Part shown: positions 6,984 through 13,977 of the stretch, piece by piece | Layout: each line of letters begins with the position of its first letter | Position numbering within the stretch: the first letter of the stretch is position 1 | NCBI GenBank assembly: GCA_964561095.1 | Contig: CAZLNV010000012.1 | Span: 1-26,147, forward strand | Direction of reading: 5' to 3' | Length of the DNA: 26,147 nucleotides | From: CAZLNV01 sp964561095 | Lineage (GTDB): Bacteria > Bacillota_I > Bacilli_A > RF39 > UBA660 | The notes under the pieces: model-generated | The model's input: only the letters and a program-made list of their open reading frames with translations | What the model was told of the DNA's origin: nothing | The model's database searches: none | Program-made: the position numbers and the translations under genes

Positions 6984-9260
6984 TTATTCATCGAAGAAAT
7001 CATCAAAAAAATCATCATCTGTTACATTATCATTTACTATAATACTATCAACATCAACATTTATCTTTGGCTTTTCTATTTGCTCTTCTTTTTCTTTATT
7101 GTCTTCTGTGTTATTAAAATCATTGTCTATAAAGTTATCAACTTTATCGATAGATGGCATATTAATATTTTTAAAATCTGTTATATCATTAGAGGGCATA
7201 TTAACTTTTTCTTCTTGAGGTATTTCTTTATTTATAATATTATTTATGTGTTCGTCAATAGAAATATCAGTTTTTGGTTTTTCAGATATATCCACATTCT
7301 CTTTTTCTTTTGCTTCTTCGGCTTCAAGTTCCGCAATTTTAGCATCAATTTTTTTAGATAATTCTTCAAAATCAATTGAGCTAGTATTTCCAATTGAAGT
7401 AGTGCTATTAACTGGTGCATTTGAAGCATTCATAAAAGGATTAAATCCATTTGGACTCATACCTGCGAATGGCATACCTCCACCGCCGAATCCAGAAGGC
7501 ATGCTTCCGGGGATTGGCTTACCAGATTCTTCAAATTTTTTATTAACAAATTCTATTAAATTAAATACTTCTGGTGTCCCAGGGGTTCTTTCAGGAAAAG
7601 GCATTTCATCATAAGAACAATTCCAAGCATTCATTTTAGTTAAATTAAAATCCGTTGAAAACAAAGTTTTAAATGGTGATTGTCTCATTCTTTTTATTAA
7701 AAATTCAAACTTTTTCATGTGTTGCAAATCACTTATAGTTACAAGTGGTCTTATAGGGTCCGTAGGCATCCCTTCTTTTGCTTTTCCTGGCTTTTTATCA
7801 CCGCATAATTTAGAAATTTCTTCAAGTGCTTTTAATTCAGTAGTTAATAAGAAGTGTATATTACAATTGCCCTTAATAGTTTCTGCCATATCAGCGCCAT
7901 ATACTTGATTTAATTGAGAGAAGTTCTGAATAATAAATGTAAATCTAATATTTCTACTTCTTGACGCTGTTACCATAGAATCTACATCTTTTAATGCTGG
8001 CATATTTGGAAACTCGTCAAGCAAAAAATTTGTTCTAATTGGTAATTTACGATTATCTTCTTTCTGTGCTTCGTCTATGAGACTTTCATATATTTGTTTT
8101 ACTAAAACAGTTAATAGAGCATGGTAAGTTTTCTTTTCATCATGTATAACCATAAATACAGCAGTTTTTTCTCTACCTATCTTACTCATATCAAAATCAG
8201 AATAACTTAACATTTCGCTCAGTGCATCACGAGATGAAAATATCCTTGTCTTTGTTCTAAAAGTGGAAAGAACACCAGCTTTTGTATCAGAAGCAGTTGT
8301 AATAATAGCGGATGCTGAAATATATGCTGGAGATGTTTCACCTTTTAGCGTAAAATATTCTTTATCGTAAGTACTTCTTCCGCATTTTTGTTCACCTTGC
8401 GTTGCCATGAAGTTTATACTATTTATATTAATTTGTTTTTCTGGAGCATCTTCGAATAGTCCCATTGAAAGTGCTGAAAAATAATTGGCAGCAGATTCTT
8501 GCCAAAATGGCTCTGCCTTGTTATTTGGATCGGTTAATATGTTAGCACCTAAGTCTTCAAGTAATTCCATTGATTTATCATTTTTATGCTCTTTATAGAA
8601 TTTGTAAGGAAGTGTAAATGGATTCCAAGCATTGCCATGAATAGGATCACGGAAATTTACAATTACAATATTATATCCCATTTTTTTTAATAAACTACTG
8701 GTTCTTTTAAAGTTTTCTGATTTAGGATCAGTGATAATCATACTTTCTCCAGCTTTTGCAAGAATTCTAATAGTAGGAAGCATACAGCACTCACCTTTAC
8801 CACTACCAGTGGAACCAATAACTAATGTATGATCTTCACTATTATTTACCCATGCTTCTTTGTCATGAAGAATAAAAGGTACTCCACCTGCATCATATTT
8901 TTCATCACTTAATATAATCTTCTTTACGCCAGGCCAGTCTTTAACTTTCTTTTCATCAGCCATTTTTTCAAATCCATCAGGTTCTTCTTTGGGTCTTCCA
9001 AATCCAAATCCTTTTTCCCTTTTTATAAAGAATCCTGACACGCTCATTATTGAAGCAACTATAGCAATAATATAAAATACTATAGTTGTTACGAAAAGTT
9101 CACTACCAAAAGCAGGAAGAGGATTTAAACCATAAAAATATCCTTCAATCGAAAAAGTGTGTATGTTTACTACAGCAATAGCTACCAAATATAATAAAAA
9201 TACACAATATATTAAAAATTTTACTACATCTTCTGGTTTTGCTCTAAAAAATAATTTCAT
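6984..9260 (-). CDS. VirD4/TraG-family type IV coupling protein
   Basis: This 758-residue membrane ATPase would recruit substrates to the secretion channel. Two N-terminal membrane segments (about 13-32 and 55-77) are followed by the TraG/VirD4 ATPase: Walker A GSTGSGKG (149-156), IITDPKSENFKRTS (175-188), the family segment NFRDPIHGNAWNPF (202-215), Walker B FLLDEFP (412-418) and the TASRSRNIRFTFIIQNFSQL block (431-450). The Walker A ends in Gly instead of Thr/Ser, as in some TraG-type proteins. After about residue 580 the tail is low-complexity: Gly/Met/Pro-rich, then Lys/Glu-rich, then acidic, ending DDFFDDFFDE. It could bind substrates. AGGTG lies 7 nt before the ATG. It has its own promoter. 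Confidence 0.95.
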   Translation of the reverse strand: MKLFFRAKPEDVVKFLIYCVFLLYLVAIAVVNIHTFSIEGYFYGLNPLPAFGSELFVTTIVFYIIAIVASIMSVSGFFIKREKGFGFGRPKEEPDGFEKMADEKKVKDWPGVKKIILSDEKYDAGGVPFILHDKEAWVNNSEDHTLVIGSTGSGKGECCMLPTIRILAKAGESMIITDPKSENFKRTSSLLKKMGYNIVIVNFRDPIHGNAWNPFTLPYKFYKEHKNDKSMELLEDLGANILTDPNNKAEPFWQESAANYFSALSMGLFEDAPEKQININSINFMATQGEQKCGRSTYDKEYFTLKGETSPAYISASAIITTASDTKAGVLSTFRTKTRIFSSRDALSEMLSYSDFDMSKIGREKTAVFMVIHDEKKTYHALLTVLVKQIYESLIDEAQKEDNRKLPIRTNFLLDEFPNMPALKDVDSMVTASRSRNIRFTFIIQNFSQLNQVYGADMAETIKGNCNIHFLLTTELKALEEISKLCGDKKPGKAKEGMPTDPIRPLVTISDLQHMKKFEFLIKRMRQSPFKTLFSTDFNLTKMNAWNCSYDEMPFPERTPGTPEVFNLIEFVNKKFEESGKPIPGSMPSGFGGGGMPFAGMSPNGFNPFMNASNAPVNSTTSIGNTSSIDFEELSKKIDAKIAELEAEEAKEKENVDISEKPKTDISIDEHINNIINKEIPQEEKVNMPSNDITDFKNINMPSIDKVDNFIDNDFNNTEDNKEKEEQIEKPKINVDVDSIIVNDNVTDDDFFDDFFDE

Positions 9261-9282
9261 TTTTTCACCTCATACTACTATA

Positions 9283-9311
9283 ATTATACAATAATAAGTT
9301 ACTTTCTTCAA
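9283..9311 (-). promoter_or_regulatory. Promoter of the VirD4-like gene
   Basis: TTGAAG (-35, 9306-9311), a 17-nt spacer and a perfect TATAAT (-10, 9283-9288) on the minus strand, about 22 nt before the ATG. It starts just after the stop of the preceding gene, so the coupling protein can be transcribed apart from the channel genes. Confidence 0.65.
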
Positions 9312-9318
9312 TTCAGTT

Positions 9319-9963
9319 TTATATTTTATTGTTTTTTTTATTTATTATAAAAATTATTATAAAAGCTAAAAAACCAATGCCAATAGCCGGTACCATTATT
9401 TTAAAAATTTCAACGCCAATTACTTCTTTATAAATTTTTATTTCAATATTATTGTTTGTATCTAATATATTCCAAATATATTTATTACCTTCTTTTGCAT
9501 TGTAATTACCTTCTAATTTTTTAGAAGTAATTAAGCTTATTTGTTCTATCCCTTTTCCTTGACAATTATATTCTCCAATTAAATTTATATAAAAATATTC
9601 ATTTGTTTCTTCGGTATTATACTTTTCAAAACAAATTGAAGCATATTTAGCTTTCCTAAAACTTGCAAATGAAGAATATGTATAATTTAAGGCGACTGTT
9701 GAAGTATTGGAAGAATTGATAGTCCTAGTATATAAGGCTTTACCTGGAATTGCATATATATCATTATAAACTAGATTTGACTCAAAAAATTCTCCATCTG
9801 AAATTGAAAAATATTTTTTTGCTTCTTCTTCAACATTATATTCAAACTCATATAATATATTCTCATTAAAAGCATTATTTTCCTCCTTTAAAGTATACAT
9901 CCCTGTCCATCCAGAGCAACAAAAGATTATCGTTAATAAAAGAAATATTTTAAATTTTTTCAT
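9319..9963 (-). CDS. Secreted, C-terminally anchored protein, unknown
   Basis: The 214-residue protein has a signal-peptide-like N terminus (MKKFKIFLLLTIIFCCSG), an extracellular domain of about 150 residues rich in Asn, Tyr and Glu, and a C-terminal membrane segment (about 181-207) ending KKNNKI. That tail resembles a sorting signal in shape but has no LPXTG or NPQTN-like motif, so it is more likely a plain anchor. The ATG at 9961-9963 is preferred over one 12 codons upstream because GGAAGG lies 7 nt before it, inside the end of the lipoprotein gene. The stop-to-start gap is 4 nt. No family is recognised. Placement in the channel operon suggests an accessory component on the outer face of the membrane. 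Confidence 0.75.
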   Translation of the reverse strand: MKKFKIFLLLTIIFCCSGWTGMYTLKEENNAFNENILYEFEYNVEEEAKKYFSISDGEFFESNLVYNDIYAIPGKALYTRTINSSNTSTVALNYTYSSFASFRKAKYASICFEKYNTEETNEYFYINLIGEYNCQGKGIEQISLITSKKLEGNYNAKEGNKYIWNILDTNNNIEIKIYKEVIGVEIFKIMVPAIGIGFLAFIIIFIINKKNNKI

Positions 9964-9967
9964 TGAA

Positions 9968-11275
9968 TTACCTTCCATAGCCCACAATATATAGGTCATT
10001 TAATTCCTCACTACTTTCGCATACTCCATTATATTTGTTACATCTACTGGTATTTCCATGTACATAATAAACTTTTCCATCTTTTACCTCGCTAACTATC
10101 CCGATATGCCTAAAACAGCCATCACTTTTTGAAGGCATATTACCATCGCCAGAATATTCACATACTGTTTTAGCAAACAAAATTATATCTCCCGGTTGAG
10201 GAGAGTCACTGCACGCCCATTTTCCGGTTTTTTCATACCAATATTGTGAGTGACAAAATCTATTATTATTTATGTAATATTTCATAAATTCACTTACGCT
10301 TTTTGATTTAAAATATATATCACTACCCATAGTTTCTTTTAATATATATGACACAAATATCGCACACCATGATGTGTCACTTTCTATAGTATAAAATCCT
10401 TTAACTATTGCTGCCATTTGTTCTCTACTTTTGCCAATATATTTTCTTGCATTAGCTATTAAAGCATTTGCAGTATCAACATTTTGAACAGGCTGCTGTG
10501 CTGCCGATGAAATGCAACTTTTGATTGATGAATTTTCGTAATATTTGTATTGATTATCAGCTTTAACTTTGCTATATGTTAACAATTGATCATATGTTAA
10601 ACCGCTATCGGCTGCTTCTTGTAAAGCCACTTGAAAATGATCCAAATAATTAGCATTTGTTATGCCTCCATTATTATCTATTAATAATTCATCTTTTACT
10701 GCATCATATGCCGTATCAATTTTTGATTTATATTGACCATTTGTGTAATACTTGTCATATCTTTCTTGCCTATACGACTGGAAACATGATCCGGTTTCAA
10801 CTTGTATTTCACCAACCGCATTAATAAAAGAACTATATTTATCTACTGAATATAGCAGATTAGATAAAGCCATTAACATCTGAAATTTCAAAGCCTCAAT
10901 GTTATTATTTGGACCCATCTCTGTGATGCTTACTCCTTTGATATACTGTTCTAAAGTAATAGCATTTTTTGCTATATAAACAGAACTGCCAGATATATTG
11001 ACTTTTTCAGATTGGGCTCCGCCTGGTAAACGCTTGTTAGCTTCATCTAGCCCACATGCATATTTTGGACTTTTGCACGATATTAATCTAACCATAGTAG
11101 TAGAGTGATTCAAAACATAACTGCAAGCAGTATTTGAAGTTGTACCACTTTCTGAATTTGTTTGCTCAGTTGATTCCGTAGCTCCATCAATATCTATATC
11201 TTCTGTAGTTTCAAGAGTGCATCCAGTCAAACAAAATGCTAGAATAACAATAAATAATATCTCTTTTAATTTCAT
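9968..11275 (-). CDS. Lipoprotein with SpoIID and CHAP-type wall-hydrolase domains (VirB1 role)
   Basis: A 435-residue lipoprotein: the lipobox LTGC puts the lipidated Cys at 19, followed by a Ser/Thr/Glu linker. Residues about 105-250 match the SpoIID/LytB pattern (ITLEQYIKGVSITEMGPNNN with the candidate catalytic Glu at 119, then IEALKFQMLMALSNL and a C-x-Q-like SCFQSYRQE segment). SpoIID cleaves peptidoglycan glycan strands. The C-terminal part (about 268-435) is a CHAP/NlpC-like cysteine peptidase or amidase with SWCAIFVSY (Cys304), PGDIILFA and RHIGIV (His390). Two wall activities in one protein fit the VirB1-type task of opening the wall for a T4SS. SD AAAGGG is 8 nt before the ATG. It lies 22 nt after the VirB4 ATPase gene. 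Confidence 0.88.
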   Translation of the reverse strand: MKLKEILFIVILAFCLTGCTLETTEDIDIDGATESTEQTNSESGTTSNTACSYVLNHSTTMVRLISCKSPKYACGLDEANKRLPGGAQSEKVNISGSSVYIAKNAITLEQYIKGVSITEMGPNNNIEALKFQMLMALSNLLYSVDKYSSFINAVGEIQVETGSCFQSYRQERYDKYYTNGQYKSKIDTAYDAVKDELLIDNNGGITNANYLDHFQVALQEAADSGLTYDQLLTYSKVKADNQYKYYENSSIKSCISSAAQQPVQNVDTANALIANARKYIGKSREQMAAIVKGFYTIESDTSWCAIFVSYILKETMGSDIYFKSKSVSEFMKYYINNNRFCHSQYWYEKTGKWACSDSPQPGDIILFAKTVCEYSGDGNMPSKSDGCFRHIGIVSEVKDGKVYYVHGNTSRCNKYNGVCESSEELNDLYIVGYGR

Positions 11276-11297
11276 ATTACTTTCCCTTTACTAAAAT

Positions 11298-13088
11298 TTA
11301 TAGTCCCCCGCCGCTACCAAAAGAATCAAGCTCTTGCGCAGTTGCTACAATATCTATTTTCATTCTTCTTGCGCCGCAAACAAATAATGCTTCCCCTTGC
11401 TCAAATCTTTTAATTGACTCAATTTCTTGCTCGTTTAAATCTATCAATTTTGCTAAATCTTCAGTAGCTTGTTTTTTTAATCCCATTATCATATAGTATG
11501 AAGCATTATCAAAAATAGCTTTGCCATGTACGATTACTTCAGGAGAAGCGAAATCAGTAGGCTGCTGTGTAATAATTATTGTGCCTGTATTATATTTTCT
11601 ACTTCTTCTTTGAACCTGTGCCAAAAATTCGCTGCCAAGTGTATTTCTATCTGCCAATAAAACATGGGCCTCATCTACCATAAAAATAGTATTTATATCC
11701 TTATCCAATGTTAATCCCCAAGCAAATTTGAGAATATTAAAGAATAAGGCATTTCTTATAGTTGAATCAGAATTCATAACTTCTTTTATATTAAATACGA
11801 TAAAATCACTAGTCGGTGAAATAGTTGTGTGACCATCAAAATAATACTTTAATTCTTTAACCAAAGGTCTAACTTTTAATTCCAACCTCTCTAAAACATC
11901 TTTTTCATGAGTCTTTTCAGTAATAGAAAGAAGCCTTCCTTTTATAGTAGCATAGACATCATCAAACGTAGGATACATATTAGATGTAAATTTTGAAAAA
12001 TCTGTATTTTCATCAATCTTATAACGTTTATAGGTATCTTGGACTACTTCACTAAATAAATTTAATACATCCTCTTCTATACTAGGAGAATAATATTTCA
12101 TAAATGCTTTTAAATTTTGTAATGAACGAGTGAGTATTGTATAACTTAATCCTGCCTGAATATCTTCTTCATCTACATCAGATATCACTTCAAGCGGATT
12201 AATCATTCCAAAGCTTCCGCCTTTACCTAAACTTATAAAATCGCCGCCATAAAGAGCTGCCATATCTTCAAGTTCTCCTTCTGGATCAATTGCAACAATT
12301 TTATGACCATTTCTTATATTTGACCTTAATAATAATTTTGCAGTCACTGATTTACCACTACCAGATGTACCGAGAATTATCATATTAGCATTATTTCTGT
12401 TAAATTCTTTTTTTATTTGATATAAGAACTGATTAAATAATATTATACCCCCAGAAAAGTCAACACCCAAAAGGCAAGATAACCCCGGATCTTTAATACT
12501 ATCAAAAATAAATGGATACATAGCAGCAATTGTAACTGATGGAATTGGTACTCCTATTCTATTTTCAATATCATTTTTAGGAAATAAAGATATTGCACTT
12601 TTTAATACTTTTTCCTGTTCAAATCTTAACGCAATAGCTCGAAGTCCTAATGCCTCTGTTTGATTTCTAACTTGTATTTTTTTTCTTTCCAATTCTTCTT
12701 GACTATCAGCCATAATTAATAAGTGCATTTGAAAATCAAATATTCTAGCACTTGTTGCGGCTAACATTGATACAAAAGATTCAATTGACTCATAATCTTG
12801 TCTAATTTTTTCTTGCATAGTTAAATCTTTTTCTTTAGAGAGCCTATCTTTTAAATCCGCTACTTCCTTGTTTAACATTTTACTTAACGTAGAAAATACA
12901 ATTGGTATGTGCTTGATCAATATTTTCACATCATTAAGCTGAGTTAAATTTGATAAATAGCCACTATAAATAGATTTTGGATAACTAATTACCGTTAAAA
13001 TGCAACAATATTTGTCGCCTATAACCATATCTCCGCTTCTAAATTCTAATCCTTTAGGAGCTATTTCACTTTTAAATGCTCTACTCAT
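11298..13088 (-). CDS. VirB4-family T4SS ATPase, C-terminal ATPase part of a split protein
   Basis: The 596-residue protein carries the ATPase domain of the VirB4/TraC/TrsE family: Walker A GTSGSGKS (240-247), the following AIDPEGE (267-272), Walker B IFMVDEAH (468-475) and the RRSRKYNTGTIIITQQPTDF block (494-513). It powers assembly of the channel or pilus and substrate movement at the inner face of the membrane. Residues 1-230 continue the VirB4 N-terminal region that begins in the upstream 190-residue gene. The two genes overlap by 8 nt (ATGAGTAG), so the VirB4 is made as two coupled chains. SD GGTGAT lies 6 nt before the ATG. Confidence 0.94.
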   Translation of the reverse strand: MSRAFKSEIAPKGLEFRSGDMVIGDKYCCILTVISYPKSIYSGYLSNLTQLNDVKILIKHIPIVFSTLSKMLNKEVADLKDRLSKEKDLTMQEKIRQDYESIESFVSMLAATSARIFDFQMHLLIMADSQEELERKKIQVRNQTEALGLRAIALRFEQEKVLKSAISLFPKNDIENRIGVPIPSVTIAAMYPFIFDSIKDPGLSCLLGVDFSGGIILFNQFLYQIKKEFNRNNANMIILGTSGSGKSVTAKLLLRSNIRNGHKIVAIDPEGELEDMAALYGGDFISLGKGGSFGMINPLEVISDVDEEDIQAGLSYTILTRSLQNLKAFMKYYSPSIEEDVLNLFSEVVQDTYKRYKIDENTDFSKFTSNMYPTFDDVYATIKGRLLSITEKTHEKDVLERLELKVRPLVKELKYYFDGHTTISPTSDFIVFNIKEVMNSDSTIRNALFFNILKFAWGLTLDKDINTIFMVDEAHVLLADRNTLGSEFLAQVQRRSRKYNTGTIIITQQPTDFASPEVIVHGKAIFDNASYYMIMGLKKQATEDLAKLIDLNEQEIESIKRFEQGEALFVCGARRMKIDIVATAQELDSFGSGGGL

Positions 13089-13653
13089 TTGAAATCACCG
13101 TCCTTAATTCTGTTTTAACATTGGAATTAAAGAAACTATCTAAAAAGTCTCTTAAATCATCATTAGTAGTTTGTCTTGAATTCAAACCGCAAGAAGCAAG
13201 TCCTGATATTAAACTTTGAATTCTTTTTGCAATTATATCAGGCCTTTTATCCTTAAAAAGTATAAAATATTCTTTATCCACAACATTTACTTCTTTACTC
13301 ATGAAGAGTTCCGCTTTATCAATATCTTCCCTTATCAGTTTTCTAATTGCTAAATTTGTTACAGAGTTAAATTGTAAATTAAGTCTACTTAAATACAAGT
13401 CCAAATTAACAGGTTTGTCCGTAACTATTAGCCAAAATTCATAATCAAGCGTTCCATAAAAATTTTTTAAATTAAATAAAACATTTTCTTGACTTAATGT
13501 ATCTAAAATAAATATATTTTTGGGAGTTATTTTAACTCCAGTAACCGATAACCCGTTTTCAAGTTGAATAGTATTATTAGCTATGCCTTTTATAGGTAAC
13601 CAATCTTCAGCAAATTTCTTACTCTTTTCATCATTTTTCGTCATCGTATACAC
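13081..13653 (-). CDS. VirB4 N-terminal fragment encoded separately
   Basis: A 190-residue protein without membrane segments that matches the start of Gram-positive VirB4/TrsE proteins: DWLPIKGIANNTIQLENGL, then GVKITPKNIFILDTLSQEN, then a beta-alpha domain with YEFWLIVTDKPVNLDLYLSRL. Family members are normally one chain, whereas here the ATPase lies in the next, overlapping gene. The start is GTG at 13651-13653 (AAAGG 5 nt upstream) or ATG three codons later. Either way it overlaps the PrgI-like gene. An undetected indel at the join is possible, but the clean 8-nt overlap with an internal SD argues for a real split. Confidence 0.85.
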   Translation of the reverse strand: MYTMTKNDEKSKKFAEDWLPIKGIANNTIQLENGLSVTGVKITPKNIFILDTLSQENVLFNLKNFYGTLDYEFWLIVTDKPVNLDLYLSRLNLQFNSVTNLAIRKLIREDIDKAELFMSKEVNVVDKEYFILFKDKRPDIIAKRIQSLISGLASCGLNSRQTTNDDLRDFLDSFFNSNVKTELRTVISNE

Positions 13654-13963
13654 ACCAACCTTTCCATAAAAATATTCTTCTTTCTGTAAAAAAACTTTTT
13701 ACTTCTTTTATTAAAATTCTAGTATTGTGATAGTTAGGGATAGGTAAAACCAGAAATGTGCATACAAGTAGAGGTAATAACTTTATAATCACCATTTTAA
13801 ATGATTGATCAGTTATGACCATTAGGAGTAGTAATGTTAATATAGCTCCTGATGCAAATATCCCTAAATCTATTGGCCTAAACATATTTAATATAAGCAT
13901 ACCTCTTTTGCTATTAGCAGGTATTAAATATTCTTGCCTTTCTTCACTTTCCACATTTATCAT
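13631..13963 (-). CDS. PrgI/VirB3-like T4SS membrane protein
   Basis: About 110 residues with two close membrane segments (about 33-51 and 56-74), a conserved-looking PIPNYHNTRILIKEVKSFF and a C terminus ending FLWKGWCVYDD. This layout is typical of the PrgI family that stands just before VirB4 in Gram-positive conjugation operons, and it is placed just so here. The ATG at 13961-13963 touches the GGAAAGGG SD. A GTG at 13952-13954 gives a 9-nt spacing and may be the true start, three codons later (107 residues). The 3' end overlaps the VirB4 N-terminal gene by 14-23 nt. Confidence 0.88.
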   Translation of the reverse strand: MINVESEERQEYLIPANSKRGMLILNMFRPIDLGIFASGAILTLLLLMVITDQSFKMVIIKLLPLLVCTFLVLPIPNYHNTRILIKEVKSFFTERRIFLWKGWCVYDDEK

Positions 13964-13977
13964 CCCTTTCCATTTTT

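Noticed and set aside
7080..7614. Plus-strand open frames over the tail of the VirD4-like gene
   Set aside because: They mirror the low-complexity minus-strand coding sequence, have no SD, and their products are runs of Phe/Ile or Ser/Gly that fit no protein.
9319..9963. Sortase substrate
   Set aside because: It has a hydrophobic C-terminal helix and basic end but no LPXTG, NPQTN or similar motif before it.
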